Origin: Pseudomonadota bacterium
GTDB taxonomy: Bacteria; Desulfobacterota; Syntrophobacteria; Syntrophobacterales; Syntrophobacteraceae
Reading direction: 5' to 3'
Length of the DNA: 64,000 bases
Assembly (NCBI GenBank): GCA_023416335.1
Contig: JAEZHY010000199.1
Location: 1-64,000 of the forward strand
The notes below the pieces were generated by a model. The model saw only the letters and a program-made list of their open reading frames with translations, was not told the origin of the DNA and ran no database searches. Both the position numbers and the translations under genes were made by a program. Below are positions 1 through 9,089 of this stretch, in pieces; the stretch's first letter is position 1; every line of letters starts with the position of its first letter.

Positions 1-846
1 CGCTGTCGAGCATCGCGATCTCTGGACCGGCATCGGTCAACATGAATTCGACCGGCACCTACACGGCCACCGCCACCTACAGCGACGGTACGTCGAAAGC
101 CGTAACCCCGACGTGGTCTCTCAGCAGCACCACCTATGCGACGATCAGCGCCACCGGCGTTCTCACGGCGAAGGCAGTCACTGCAAATCAGACGGTCACG
201 GTCAATGCGAGCTACACCGAGGGAAGCGCCACCAAGACCGCGACCCAGAGCGTGACCATCGCCTACGTCGCCCCTGCGGTAACGCTGTCGAGCATCGCGA
301 TCTCTGGACCGGCATCGGTCAACATGAATTCGACCGGCACCTACACGGCCACCGCCACCTACAGCGACGGGACGTCGAAAGCCGTAACCCCGACGTGGTC
401 ACTTAGCAGCACGACGTATGCAACGATCAGCGCCGCCGGCGTTCTTACCGCGAAGGCAGTCACTGCGAATCAGACGGTCACGGTTAATGCCGGCTATACC
501 GAAGGGAGCGTTACGAAAACGGCGACCAAAAGCGTGACAATCGTTTTCGGTTCTCAGACAGTTACACTGACCGGGCTTGCCATAAGCGGTCCATCCTCCG
601 TCAAGGAAGGCTCGCTGGTGAAGTATACGGCAAACGCCTCCTACAGCGACGGCACCTCTAAGGCGGTAACCCCGACCTGGTCGCTCGGCAGTAAGGCTTA
701 TGCTTACATCAGCACGGCCGGGGCTTTTACAGCCAAGGCTGTGACCGCCAATCAGACGGTCACGGTCAATGCGAGTTACACCGAGAACGGCATCACCCAG
801 ACTGCTTCCCAGAACGTGACAATTGTGCACGCAGCACCTGCAGCGT
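1..846 (+). repeat. Three tandem 282-bp in-frame repeats (94-aa Ig-like modules)
   Basis: Units begin at 1, 283 and 565, a period of exactly 282 bp. Units 1 and 2 are almost base-identical for about the first 110 bp and then diverge at silent and some replacement sites. Unit 3 is clearly older. The array probably continues upstream of the window. Confidence 0.9.
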
Positions 847-1472
847 CGGCGCAGCTCCTCTACTTTGACGATTTTTCAACGTGTACCGCCGCAGGATGTC
901 CCAACTGGCAGAAGATGTCAGGGGTTTGGGGGGCAGGAGACGGAGCGTTCCATTCCGTGGAAAAGTACAACGACAGCGCGCTTGTCAAGAATTTCCCGGC
1001 ATTGGATCAGTGGGTTGCGGGACGGCTGGAATCCAAAATGTTCCTGACCGGTATTATTGGGCCCGCCTCTTCGACCGGCGTGAATCCCCAGCCTAATGCC
1101 ATGTTCATCTTCGGTTACCAGGATAGCAGCCATTATCGCTATGTCTGGGTGGGAACGAAAAAGGTCATGATCGGCCAGATTGGCGATTTCGATGGGACAA
1201 CTCACGGGGTCGTGGCCGTCGCAAATGTTTCCATTCCGCTCAACCAGTGGCATCATGTTCAGGTCGATGTCTATCCGACAGGCGGCGTACATGTCTACCT
1301 GAATCCGCCGGCAAACGGAACCGCGCCGAAGGCAATAACCTCCTACGGCTTCACCTCTGCTGTTCCGGGGAGGGTCGGGTACCTTGCGGCCAGGTCGAGA
1401 AGCATATTCGATGATTTCACAGCATGGGATGATACGGTCCCGCCGACTCCCGAACCCAGTTTGCCGAATTAG
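3..1472 (+). CDS. Ig-like repeat surface/extracellular protein, 3' part (5' end outside window)
   Basis: The reading frame is open from the window edge to the stop at 1470, so the N-terminus, including any signal peptide, is missing. Three tandem Ig-like (BIG2-type) modules of 94 residues fill residues ~1-280. Each carries the signature YSDGTSKAVTPTWSL followed by KAVTANQTVTVNA. A different C-terminal domain (~200 residues, starting LLYFDDFSTC) has the look of a concanavalin/LamG-like or DUF1080-like beta-sandwich, with an SRSIFDDFTAWDD ending. No catalytic residues are recognised. The protein is probably exported and binds carbohydrate or cell-surface material (inference). The internal ATG at 42 lies inside a repeat and is not a credible start. 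Confidence 0.75.
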   Translation: MSSIAISGPASVNMNSTGTYTATATYSDGTSKAVTPTWSLSSTTYATISATGVLTAKAVTANQTVTVNASYTEGSATKTATQSVTIAYVAPAVTLSSIAISGPASVNMNSTGTYTATATYSDGTSKAVTPTWSLSSTTYATISAAGVLTAKAVTANQTVTVNAGYTEGSVTKTATKSVTIVFGSQTVTLTGLAISGPSSVKEGSLVKYTANASYSDGTSKAVTPTWSLGSKAYAYISTAGAFTAKAVTANQTVTVNASYTENGITQTASQNVTIVHAAPAASAQLLYFDDFSTCTAAGCPNWQKMSGVWGAGDGAFHSVEKYNDSALVKNFPALDQWVAGRLESKMFLTGIIGPASSTGVNPQPNAMFIFGYQDSSHYRYVWVGTKKVMIGQIGDFDGTTHGVVAVANVSIPLNQWHHVQVDVYPTGGVHVYLNPPANGTAPKAITSYGFTSAVPGRVGYLAARSRSIFDDFTAWDDTVPPTPEPSLPN

Positions 1473-1872
1473 CGACAACGGCTCGGAAAATTCCGGCAGG
1501 TCGGACGACCAACCCTGAACACATACGGCAGGACGCTTTCGTCCTGCCGTTGAAAATAGTTCCGTAATACCGGGCGGTGGGCAGGAATGCCCTGCCCACC
1601 CTACCGCACTTCGGAGGACAAGAGGCTTCGCATAGAATTACTAGTCCCTCTTGCCTGCGGCACGGGCAACCAAAACCACGTTGCCCGTGTCACCCATCGT
1701 TTGGTTCCGAGCGCAAGGCGGTGAGCACGATGAAGCGTTGTGCCCATCCTGCGACCTTATCCAATTGTTTTCCTTCGTGATTTTCGTAACTTTCGTGGTT
1801 GGAAGTTTTTGCCTTTCGTATTTTGGTTGCGGGTCTGCTGATCCAAGTCCTTCGCGGTTGGCATTTTCCTTC
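1473..1872. repeat. Intergenic stretch made of three repeat-family members
   Basis: No gene is seen here. It holds a GGTGGGCA-type hairpin (1570-1608), a fragment of the 'gcctgcggcacgggcaac...gttgcccgtg' hairpin family (about 1645-1690), and a reverse-oriented partial copy (1691-1842) of the ~340-bp element found in full at 14112 and 21368. That partial copy abuts the 3' end of malQ. Confidence 0.75.
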
Positions 1873-3372
1873 TTACAATCTTCCGTACAGCCTGTTGGTT
1901 TCAAGTATTTCCCTGGAAACTTCGGGGTTCAGCTGTTCCGGCGTAACGCGCCATTCCCAGTTTCCGAAAGTCACGGACGGCGTATTCATGCGTGCTTCCG
2001 ACCCAAGTCCGAGGAAATCCTGCATGGGAATTATTGCAATCGAAGCAACGGACGTCATCACGGTTCGAATGAGCTGGCGGCTTACATTATTCTCGTCTAT
2101 TTCCATTCCCAGGTAGTTTATCAGGTTTTCCTTTTCCCTCTCCGTGGCGTCATGCATGAACCAGCCTTTGGCCGTATTGTTGTCGTGTGTTCCCGTGTAG
2201 ACGATGCAGTTCTCGATGTGATTGTGCGGAATGTAAGGATTTGTGGCCGTATCGTCTCCAAAGGCGAACAGGAGGAGTTTCATTCCCGGGAAATTGAATG
2301 CGGTCATGATTTCCCTGACATCGGGAGTGATGATTCCGAGGTCCTCGGCGATAATTGGAAGCGAGGGAAAACGCCTGAGGAGAGTATCGAAAAAATCCTT
2401 TGCCGGGGTCTCCACCCAGCGGCCGTTGATGGCCGTGGTTTCCGTTGCGGGAACCTCCCAGAATGCAACAAAACCCCGAAAGTGATCGAGGCGGACCATG
2501 TCGAAAGATTTCAGGTTGTGCTCCATGCGCCCGAGCCACCAGTCATAGGAGGTTGCCCTCAGGCGGTCCCAGTCGTAAACGGGGTTTCCCCACAACTGAC
2601 CGGTGCTGCTGAAATAGTCCGGAGGAACGCCCGAGACCAGGAGGGGCCTTTTTTCGCCGTCGAGTTTGAAAAATTCCGGGTGCGACCATACGTCTGCGCT
2701 GTCATAGCTTACATAGATAGGAATGTCTCCGATCACCTGGATTTTTTTCCGGTTGCAGTAGCCTTTCAGTGCCGACCATTGCCTGAAGAAGAGGAACTGG
2801 TAGAATTTTTCCCGCTCGATTCTGTCCGCCAGTTTGAAGGTCCACTCTTTCAGGGCCGATTCCGTTCTGTCCCTGATTTCCCACGGCCACTCATGCCACG
2901 AAACTCCGCCGAAGTGCTCCTTGAGGCTCATAAACAGGGCATAATCGTTCAGCCAGTGTGCGCTCTCGTTCGCGAAAGTTTGATACAGGCATTTCCCATC
3001 CGTCATGTCCCGGAATCTTTCGTATGCGATCCCGAGAAGCTCGTTCTTGAATGCGGAGGCCTTTTCATAGTCGGTCCTGTCGGCTGCAAATGCCGGGGCC
3101 TTGCTTAGATCGTTCCAGGAGACGTATCCGTCCTGGACCAGCAGATCCGGGCCGATCATGAGCGGATTTCCAGCAAAGGCCGAGAAGCTGCAATAAGGAG
3201 AATTGCCGCAGGCCGAGGATGAAGGGCTGAAAGGCAGTACCTGCCAGACCGTCTGGCCCGATGCAGCCAGAAAATCGGCAAACTTGTATGCGCCCCTTCC
3301 CATATCTCCAATGCCGAATTCGGAGGGGAGGGACGTGAGGTGGAGCAGGGTCCCGCTTTTTCTCGACTTCAA
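1873..3372 (-). CDS. malQ: 4-alpha-glucanotransferase (amylomaltase, GH77)
   Basis: It transfers alpha-1,4-glucan chains during cytoplasmic glycogen/maltodextrin metabolism. At 499 residues it has the normal length for short bacterial GH77 enzymes. GH77 signatures are visible: LLHLTSLPSEFGIGDMG near the N-terminus, MVRLDHFRGF (nucleophile Asp296), IAEDLGIITPDVR (acid/base Glu343) and YTGTHDNNT (Asp397). The start is TTG at 3372, with AGGAG seven bases upstream; no ATG fits the conserved N-terminus. No other glycogen gene is adjacent. The 3' end runs up to an interspersed repeat, so transcription probably stops within the repeat zone. Confidence 0.95.
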   Translation of the reverse strand: MKSRKSGTLLHLTSLPSEFGIGDMGRGAYKFADFLAASGQTVWQVLPFSPSSSACGNSPYCSFSAFAGNPLMIGPDLLVQDGYVSWNDLSKAPAFAADRTDYEKASAFKNELLGIAYERFRDMTDGKCLYQTFANESAHWLNDYALFMSLKEHFGGVSWHEWPWEIRDRTESALKEWTFKLADRIEREKFYQFLFFRQWSALKGYCNRKKIQVIGDIPIYVSYDSADVWSHPEFFKLDGEKRPLLVSGVPPDYFSSTGQLWGNPVYDWDRLRATSYDWWLGRMEHNLKSFDMVRLDHFRGFVAFWEVPATETTAINGRWVETPAKDFFDTLLRRFPSLPIIAEDLGIITPDVREIMTAFNFPGMKLLLFAFGDDTATNPYIPHNHIENCIVYTGTHDNNTAKGWFMHDATEREKENLINYLGMEIDENNVSRQLIRTVMTSVASIAIIPMQDFLGLGSEARMNTPSVTFGNWEWRVTPEQLNPEVSREILETNRLYGRL

Positions 3373-3583
3373 TTGACGCTCCTGAAAGAAAGTTTGTCAC
3401 TGCAATTCTTTCTTTAAGACCTTTTGCGCCAACAGGAAAGACGAAAAAGTTCGCCTCCCGGCACCAAAGGTTTCCGGCAATCCGGCCGGTAAAGTAGACA
3501 AACAGCGATTTCGCAATTACATCTTATCGAGAGTTTTGTCGCCTTTCCCGATCATCGTTACCTCCCGCCGTAAGGACTCGAAG

Positions 3584-4780
3584 ATGGCCCTCGACCTTGC
3601 CGACCTGAAAGAATCCAACGAATTCCTGAACGTTCTGCTCGACAATATCAATTCCGCAGTCCTGATCATCGACGACGATTTGCGGATACGTCAGTTCAAT
3701 GAATCTCTCGTAAAGATATTCGGAAAAAAAGGCCAAAAAGTTGCCGGTGAAAAATGCGGAGAAGCTTTGGGGTGTGTTTTTGCCGAAGTTGAAAATGTTT
3801 CCTGCGGCAATACTACCCATTGTGAAAGATGCCGGCTGAGAAAGGCGATCCTCAAGACATTTCGGAGTAAAAGATCCCTTGGTCGGCAGTTGCTTGCCCG
3901 AAAGTTTTATGTCGATGGAGTGCCTGTTCTGAAATTTCTCGAATATACCACCAGGTACATTCGATTCGCCGGTCAGGAATTTACCCTGGTCATCATGGAC
4001 GACATCACCGAAAAGGAAACCGGGAAACAGGCGCTCATACGAAAACAGAAACAGATAGAGCTGGATCTCAAGTCCGCGGAAGGGATTCAGAGGACGCTCC
4101 TGCCATCCGCTGAACTGGACTTTGAGCGGATCGAAGCGGCGTGGCAGTTCCTTCCCTGCGCGAGGATCGGTGGGGATATTTTCAATATTCTTCCCCTGGG
4201 GGGAGGGCGAACCGCATGCTACATGATGGATGCCAGCGGCCATGGCGTTCATTCCGCCCTGGTTGCGGTGTCCGTTTCTCATCTCCTGGATCCGGTATCC
4301 AGCAGGCTGCCGCTTGCTTCGCCTTCGTCGGTGTGCAGGGAACTTGATGCGCAATTCCCTCTGGAGCGTTTCAATAGTTTCTTTTCGGTGATATATATGA
4401 TCTTTGATCCCAAAGCCGGTACCCTTTCCTGGTGCAACGCCGGACATCCGCCTGCGGTAATCGTTCGTCAAAGCGGGGAGATCGTGTTTCTCAAGGCGAG
4501 CGGTCCCATCATAGGTCTGGGCGGTATTCTCCCGCATGTCGAGACGACCAGACGGATTGGAACGGGGGATCGCGTATTACTCTATACTGACGGCCTCATA
4601 GAGAGGCGAAACAGGCAGGGCGTGCTTTTCGGACTGGAGAGGCTTCTGGCCGGGGTTGAAAAAACCCGGAACAGGCCGTTGCCGGATGCACTCTCCGAGT
4701 TGGTGCGCATCACCATGGAATATGGTGAACAAACCGCCCCTGTCGACGACATCAGCCTTCTTGGGCTGGAAATCAGGTAA
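3584..4780 (+). CDS. PAS-domain PP2C/SpoIIE-type serine phosphatase
   Basis: A cytoplasmic signalling phosphatase of the RsbU/SpoIIE class, likely to dephosphorylate an anti-sigma-factor antagonist. An N-terminal PAS-like sensor occupies residues ~1-125 and includes the cysteine pairs CGNTTHCERC, a possible metal or redox site. A short helix follows (KQKQIELDLKSAEGIQRTLLP), then the PPM phosphatase domain with metal-ligand motifs RIGGDIFN, DASGHG, LLYTDGLIERR and DDISLL. ATG 3584 is chosen over an upstream in-frame TTG (3536) because AAGGA sits seven bases before it. It lies 30 bases before the HD-domain gene and is probably co-transcribed with it. No anti-sigma partner genes are nearby. Confidence 0.85.
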   Translation: MALDLADLKESNEFLNVLLDNINSAVLIIDDDLRIRQFNESLVKIFGKKGQKVAGEKCGEALGCVFAEVENVSCGNTTHCERCRLRKAILKTFRSKRSLGRQLLARKFYVDGVPVLKFLEYTTRYIRFAGQEFTLVIMDDITEKETGKQALIRKQKQIELDLKSAEGIQRTLLPSAELDFERIEAAWQFLPCARIGGDIFNILPLGGGRTACYMMDASGHGVHSALVAVSVSHLLDPVSSRLPLASPSSVCRELDAQFPLERFNSFFSVIYMIFDPKAGTLSWCNAGHPPAVIVRQSGEIVFLKASGPIIGLGGILPHVETTRRIGTGDRVLLYTDGLIERRNRQGVLFGLERLLAGVEKTRNRPLPDALSELVRITMEYGEQTAPVDDISLLGLEIR

Positions 4781-4810
4781 GATCCAACCTTATCCCAAGA
4801 GGAAGAATCC

Positions 4811-6031
4811 ATGATAACGAAAGGCCTGCTGGACAGGCTCTACGAAGCTGCCAGCATTCAGCGGTGGAACGATCACGTCCGCCCGGTCGAGTTCACCGAA
4901 CTCGACAAGCAGGCGCATAAGATGATTCTGGCCTACGTCCTGGGGAAACTCGAGGAATCCGAGCGAAATGTCGAAATCGACTGGATAAAACTGATTGAAG
5001 GCGGAATATTCGAATTATTCCCGCGCGTCATACTTACCGACATAAAAGCCCCGGTATTCCACAAGCTGATGAGCCGCAAAGGGCGGGAAATCAATGCCCT
5101 CGTCCTGCAGAAAGTGGAAAAGGATATCGAGGGGATAAAGGGGGACTTCGGGGAGAACTTCCGCAAGTACCTCTTCGACAGCAATTACGCCCGCTTTGAG
5201 AGGAGGATTCTCAAGGCTGCCCACTATCTCGCCACCAACTGGGAATTCCAGATCATCTACAACACGGCCCCTTTCGTTTACGGAATCGATAAGACCAAAG
5301 AGGAAATAGAAAATCAGATCGAAGACCATTACGACCTCATCGGCGTGCAAAAGATGGCGCTCAGGAAGAAGTCTTTCGGGTTCATCGATCTTTGCGCCCA
5401 GCTTCGGTTCCAGCAAAGGTGGGCACATTCGCCCCGCGTTCCCAAAACTTCCGTCCTGGGGCACATGCTGATAGTCGCGGTCATGTCCTTCTTATGCTCG
5501 ATCGAAATCGGCGCCTCCAGGCGTCGCATCTACAACAACTTCTTCAGCGGACTCTTCCATGACCTGCCGGAAGTTCTGACCCGCGATATAGTCTCGCCCG
5601 TGAAGACCTCCGTCGAGGGACTTGATGAGATAATCAAGGACTACGAGAAAATGCAGTTCGAAGAACGAATCCTGCCGCTGCTGCCGTCTTCCATCAGGGA
5701 TGAGGTGGTTTATTTCATCGAGGATGAGTTTTCGAACAAAATCATGGACGGCCACGAACGGAAGACTGGGATCTCCTGGGCCGATATGGCCGAGCGATAC
5801 AACGATGACCGTTTCTCGCCAATCGATGGAGAAATTATAAAATCCTGCGACAAGCTGGCGGCCTTTATCGAAGCATCCCTGTCCATAAGACACGGGATCA
5901 AGTCCCACCACCTGGAAGAAGGAAAAGCTCGGATCTACGAAGAATACCGGAACCAGAAACCAGGCGGTATCAACTTCGCAGAACTGTTCGATTATTTCTA
6001 TAATGGAGGTCAGGGGAAGGAAAAGCTGTAA
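4811..6031 (+). CDS. HD-domain phosphohydrolase
   Basis: A 406-residue protein with one HD domain in its middle: RVPKTSVLGHML (His218), GLFHDLPEVLTRD (His250-Asp251, Asp259) and a downstream acidic ISWADMAERYNDDR segment. This resembles the YfbR-like HD family that acts on nucleotides, but the first 180 residues are unrelated to the short YfbR proteins and unassigned. The RBS is an AGAGGA run nine bases before the ATG. Substrate unknown. It follows the PAS/SpoIIE phosphatase by 30 bases, which suggests a common signalling operon. Confidence 0.8.
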   Translation: MITKGLLDRLYEAASIQRWNDHVRPVEFTELDKQAHKMILAYVLGKLEESERNVEIDWIKLIEGGIFELFPRVILTDIKAPVFHKLMSRKGREINALVLQKVEKDIEGIKGDFGENFRKYLFDSNYARFERRILKAAHYLATNWEFQIIYNTAPFVYGIDKTKEEIENQIEDHYDLIGVQKMALRKKSFGFIDLCAQLRFQQRWAHSPRVPKTSVLGHMLIVAVMSFLCSIEIGASRRRIYNNFFSGLFHDLPEVLTRDIVSPVKTSVEGLDEIIKDYEKMQFEERILPLLPSSIRDEVVYFIEDEFSNKIMDGHERKTGISWADMAERYNDDRFSPIDGEIIKSCDKLAAFIEASLSIRHGIKSHHLEEGKARIYEEYRNQKPGGINFAELFDYFYNGGQGKEKL

Positions 6032-6050
6032 TGCGTCCTATCCAATATTG

Positions 6051-6087
6051 ATCCGCCGCTCCCGGGCTTTTTCCGGAAGCGGCGGAT
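6051..6087. terminator. Hairpin between convergent genes
   Basis: A perfect 10-bp stem (atccgccgct/agcggcggat) with a 17-base loop lies between the HD-domain gene and the convergent EF-hand gene. There is no long T run, so it is either a weak bidirectional terminator or an mRNA-end stabiliser. Confidence 0.5.
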
Positions 6088-6110
6088 TGCTCGAACTCGT
6101 TTGCGGAACA

Positions 6111-6431
6111 CTACTGAGCAGCTTTTTCTTTCTTTGCTCTTGGCTTCTTGGCGCAGAATTCGTCGAGGGTAAGTTTCCCGTCGCCATTTGCGTCTTTTGC
6201 CTTGAATTTTGCTTCCTTCTTTGCCTTATCGCATTTCTTGCACTTTCCGATGAACTCATCCAGCGTTACAAAGCCGTCTCCATTGGTGTCCATAGCCTTG
6301 AAACGATCTTCGCACTTCTTTGCAGTCTTGGTCTGTTTGGCCGGTTTGGCCGCATCCTGAGCCAGAGCCAATCCGCCAAATACAAACGCGAATACCGCAA
6401 AAAACACAACCGCCGCTTTGATAACCTTCAT
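6111..6431 (-). CDS. Exported small EF-hand calcium-binding protein
   Basis: 106 residues. A Sec signal peptide (MKVIKAAVVFFAVFAFVFGG...LALAQ) is followed by two canonical EF-hand loops, DTNGDGFVTLDEF and DANGDGKLTLDEF, separated by a Lys/Cys-rich linker (KCKKCDKAKK). The tail is very basic (KKPRAKKEK). Probably a periplasmic Ca2+-binding or Ca2+-sensing protein; its partner is unknown. The RBS GAGGAGGGA lies directly before the ATG. Confidence 0.85.
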   Translation of the reverse strand: MKVIKAAVVFFAVFAFVFGGLALAQDAAKPAKQTKTAKKCEDRFKAMDTNGDGFVTLDEFIGKCKKCDKAKKEAKFKAKDANGDGKLTLDEFCAKKPRAKKEKAAQ

Positions 6432-6662
6432 GTTCCCTCCTCATATGTGTTAGATATAGTTGCGCAAAATCACGGGACAGAATACAATAAATAATTCACA
6501 AATCCAATGAATCTGGTATTTAATTCATTGTTTATTTGGGAAAAAATTCCTTTTGATTGCCGGGTCGGAGGCGAACGTTTAGCTTAGGTCCAGGTGCCCG
6601 TTCCTATGGACTTTCATGTATAGCTGTTGCTGAAGCAGATGCACAGTCAGGGAGCATTCATT

Positions 6663-7142
6663 ATGCAGGTTATCGAACCCGTCAGGGTTGAAAGAAGCTA
6701 TATTCAAAACTTACGAGGCAAACCGCGGGAAATCTTTCCTCTTCTCTGCCCTGTGCGGGAAAAAGAATGGGCGGAGGGATGGGACCCCCTCACGGTTTAT
6801 ACACGCTCAGGGTTTGCCGAGAAGGACTGCGTCTTCACGACCGGTGAAGATAAACCCGATTCGCTCTGGATGATCACCGATTTCGACACGGAACGCTATC
6901 GGCTCGAAATAGTCAAGTTCACTCCCGGGATGACTGTCGCAAGGATCACCATAACTCTTCTGGAAAACGGCATGGGCCAGACGGATGCGGAAGTCGTCTA
7001 CAGATATACGGCGGTCAGCCGGGACGGCGAGGAATTCGTTAACGGCTATTCCGAGGAGTTTTTCGAACAGTTCATGCAGTTTTCGGAATCCGCGCTGAAT
7101 TCATTCCTCGACGAGCAGCATCTGAAAGAGGGGCGGGAGTAA
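6663..7142 (+). CDS. SRPBCC-like conserved hypothetical protein
   Basis: 159 residues from ATG 6663, chosen because GGGAG lies ten bases upstream; longer in-frame starts at 6627 (TTG) and 6639 lack a ribosome site. The pattern of beta strands, a Glu/Trp-rich EKEWAEGWDP near residue 40 and a C-terminal amphipathic helix resembles the START/SRPBCC (polyketide cyclase-like) fold, which binds small hydrophobic ligands. That assignment rests on overall look only. No signal peptide or membrane segment. Confidence 0.6.
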   Translation: MQVIEPVRVERSYIQNLRGKPREIFPLLCPVREKEWAEGWDPLTVYTRSGFAEKDCVFTTGEDKPDSLWMITDFDTERYRLEIVKFTPGMTVARITITLLENGMGQTDAEVVYRYTAVSRDGEEFVNGYSEEFFEQFMQFSESALNSFLDEQHLKEGRE

Positions 7143-7225
7143 TCCCGCCCCATTTCACTTCTTTGGCGGAATCCGTTTTCATTGGACTGCCTCCCCCACT
7201 CCCCGGTCCACACTATTCGCTTTGG

Positions 7226-7254
7226 TTGACACCCGCAGGGCAGGTCAGTAGCTT
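7226..7254 (+). promoter_or_regulatory. Candidate sigma-70 promoter for the GYD-domain gene
   Basis: TTGACA (7226-7231), a 17-base spacer, then TAGCTT (7249-7254), about 50 bases before the GYD-domain ATG. The -35 is perfect and the -10 is weak. Confidence 0.45.
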
Positions 7255-7303
7255 AAGTTTAGCTGTGTTATTTCGATTAATTAAACTACGAAGGGAGAGA
7301 GAA

Positions 7304-7612
7304 ATGCAGACGTTTGTGATGCTCACGCGGCTGTCGCCGGATGCCGTAAAATCTCCCAAATCCCTGGAGGAAATCGAACGTCAGGTCATGGACAAAATAC
7401 ACAGGGAGTGCCCGAAGGTTGAATGGGTTCATAACTTCGCCACTCTGGGTCCATACGACTACGTCGATATATTCCGCGCACCGGATGAGCAGACCGCATT
7501 CAAGGTTGCAATGATCATACGAACTTTCGGCCATTGCAGAACGGAGATGTGGACGGCAACGGAATGGGCAAGGTTCAAGGACATGATCCACGAACTTGCA
7601 AAGGCTGCGTAG
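7304..7612 (+). CDS. GYD-domain (dimeric alpha-beta barrel) protein
   Basis: 102 residues starting MQTFVMLTRLSPDAV, with the hallmark GPYDYVDIFRAPDE that names the GYD family. The protein is a small ferredoxin-like (dabb) fold of unknown function, conserved in anaerobes and archaea. ATG 7304 has a strong AAGGGAGAGAG ribosome site; the longer frame from 7163 has none. A conserved Cys (FGHCRTEMWT) is present. It ends before a hairpin shared with the convergent Uma2 gene. Confidence 0.8.
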   Translation: MQTFVMLTRLSPDAVKSPKSLEEIERQVMDKIHRECPKVEWVHNFATLGPYDYVDIFRAPDEQTAFKVAMIIRTFGHCRTEMWTATEWARFKDMIHELAKAA

Positions 7613-7627
7613 GGAGATTATTCCGAG

Positions 7628-7663
7628 ACACGGAGATTTTCGGTTTCCGCCGAATCTCCGTGT
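7628..7663. terminator. Bidirectional terminator-like hairpin
   Basis: An 11-bp perfect stem (acacggagatt/aatctccgtgt) whose inner cgg/ccg pairs extend it past a two-base bulge. It sits between the convergent GYD and Uma2 genes. Confidence 0.6.
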
Positions 7664-7692
7664 TTCGAGAGTTCTTACCCCTCGGTCGGATT

Positions 7693-8262
7693 TCAACCTT
7701 CCAGCCAGAGATTCGAAAGATCGATCTCCACATCTTGAAACGGCTCGGCCCGGGTTTTTTCATTCCTCGTGAAAGCGTCCAACAGGACCCATCGGCCGGA
7801 CTCCAATTTAAACACCTCCAGTGTCGCCAGGGCGGGATCGATAATCCAGAAATACGGGACCTCGTGCCGGGCAAAAAGACGCATTTTGAGAATTCTGTCG
7901 TTCCGGGCTGAATCAGGGGAGAGAATCTCACAGACCCAGTCCGGGGAGACGGTAAAGCGATGTTCTCCCGGAGGCATACGCAGCCTTTCCCTCCGCCATC
8001 CTGCCAGATCGGGAACGACAATGTTTTCGGCGCTGAAGTGAATCTCAGGTTCGTGATATATGATCCAGCCGCCTGGACCGCCCCCTTCTCCAAATTGGTA
8101 AGAGGGAGTCAATGTTCCCCCCAAAGCAGAAGCTGCATGGACATGCCGCCTGGCAGGTCGGGGAGAAACAATGAGTTCGCCGTCGATGATTTCCCCGGTC
8201 ATATTCTCCGGGAGATTGAAGAGATCCTCGTAAGTCGCTTTTCTTTTTGCCGGATCGGACAT
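7693..8262 (-). CDS. Uma2-family (DUF820) restriction-endonuclease-like protein
   Basis: 189 residues from ATG 8262, preceded by AGGAGG. The PD-(D/E)XK fold signatures are GEIIDGELIVSP, NIVVPDLAGW (metal Asp) and VCEILSPDSARNDRILK (Glu...Lys), with IIDPALATLEVF closing the core. The family is abundant in cyanobacteria and deltaproteobacteria; its function is unknown, though a role in mobile-element biology is commonly suggested. Its first ~36 bp (8236-8272) are duplicated at 9461-9497, where they are joined to a toxin remnant. Confidence 0.85.
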   Translation of the reverse strand: MSDPAKRKATYEDLFNLPENMTGEIIDGELIVSPRPARRHVHAASALGGTLTPSYQFGEGGGPGGWIIYHEPEIHFSAENIVVPDLAGWRRERLRMPPGEHRFTVSPDWVCEILSPDSARNDRILKMRLFARHEVPYFWIIDPALATLEVFKLESGRWVLLDAFTRNEKTRAEPFQDVEIDLSNLWLEG

Positions 8263-8484
8263 GGTGTCCTCCTGATTCGCAAATTTTACAAAAAGTAATC
8301 GAAAAATGCCAATCGGAAGATTTGAGGTCAGGCAGTTTTGCACTCGGCAGGCTTTCGCCGATTCGAATCCTGGAATATTGCAGCCGGCTTCATCTTCTCA
8401 AAGATTTACATGCCGAAGTTCCTTGATCTTTCGCCACCAAAGCCATACAATATTTAAAATTATATGGGTGCTAGGAGAGAACTG

Positions 8485-8679
8485 ATGGATCGGATCGTTA
8501 AAAAGACAATTGAGTTGAATCAGGACTACATCGACAGGCTTCGTACGATCTTCAAAGTTAGGACGGATAAAGAAGCGGTCAATAAAGCCCTGGAACTGGC
8601 GATTATCGACGATGAGATCATCGCTGCTCACGAGCGGGTTGGTGGAAAAGGAGATTTGGTCGATGAGGTTTTCGAGTGA
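8485..8679 (+). CDS. VapB-type antitoxin
   Basis: 64 residues from ATG 8485 (AGGAG five bases upstream). The N-terminus MDRIVKKTIELNQDYIDRL is a ribbon-helix-helix-like DNA-binding segment, and an acidic toxin-binding tail (DDEIIAAHERV...DLVDEVFE) follows. It overlaps the following PIN toxin gene by four bases (GTGA), the usual VapBC arrangement, and should both repress the operon and neutralise the toxin. Confidence 0.8.
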   Translation: MDRIVKKTIELNQDYIDRLRTIFKVRTDKEAVNKALELAIIDDEIIAAHERVGGKGDLVDEVFE

Positions 8680-9089
8680 AAGTGATGTTCGATACCAATG
8701 TCTACATCTCTTTCATTCGTGCCCGATCGCATGCTGAAGAACTCCAGCTTCGCGGCACAGTGAAGTATATTTCCGCTGTTACCTTGATGGAGCTTTGGGC
8801 AGGGGCAAGAATCAAGAAGGCGGAACGATTGATACACCAGCTCCAGAAACCCTATGCGGACGCGAAAAGGATCGTCGCTCTGGATGCCGATCACTATATA
8901 GCTATGGGGCAATTTCTTGCTAATCTCTCGCGGGAGTACGATACTCTGGTGAAGATGGCGGGATTCGTGAACGATGTTCAGATTGCGTTCGGAGCGCTGT
9001 CCATCGGGGCATTGTTATATACTGAAGATAAAGATCACTTCGAAATAATCAAAAATGAACTCAAGGGCTTGAAGGTCGAGTATGTCTGA
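8676..9089 (+). CDS. VapC-type PIN-domain toxin ribonuclease
   Basis: 137 residues with a GTG start overlapping the antitoxin stop. PIN acidic residues are visible: MFDTNVYISF (first Asp), SAVTLMELWAG (Glu), GFVNDVQIAF (Asp) and YTEDKDHFE (last acidic pair). The toxin is expected to cut RNA in a Mg2+-dependent way. It appears full-length and intact, unlike the two other toxins in this patch. Confidence 0.85.
   Translation: MKVMFDTNVYISFIRARSHAEELQLRGTVKYISAVTLMELWAGARIKKAERLIHQLQKPYADAKRIVALDADHYIAMGQFLANLSREYDTLVKMAGFVNDVQIAFGALSIGALLYTEDKDHFEIIKNELKGLKVEYV

Noticed and set aside
1..846. Regular repeats considered as a CRISPR or satellite
   Set aside because: The 282-bp period is in frame and encodes Ig-like modules; no spacer structure.
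1651..3108. A 485-codon + frame across the malQ gene
   Set aside because: Antisense to clear GH77 motifs; it begins in interspersed repeat sequence.
6003..6494. A 163-codon hydrophobic + frame
   Set aside because: It is the complement of the EF-hand gene, whose signal peptide and DxNGDG loops are definite.
8355..8385. 'cgccgattcgaatcctgg' resembling a tRNA T-arm
   Set aside because: No matching acceptor, D or anticodon stems around it.
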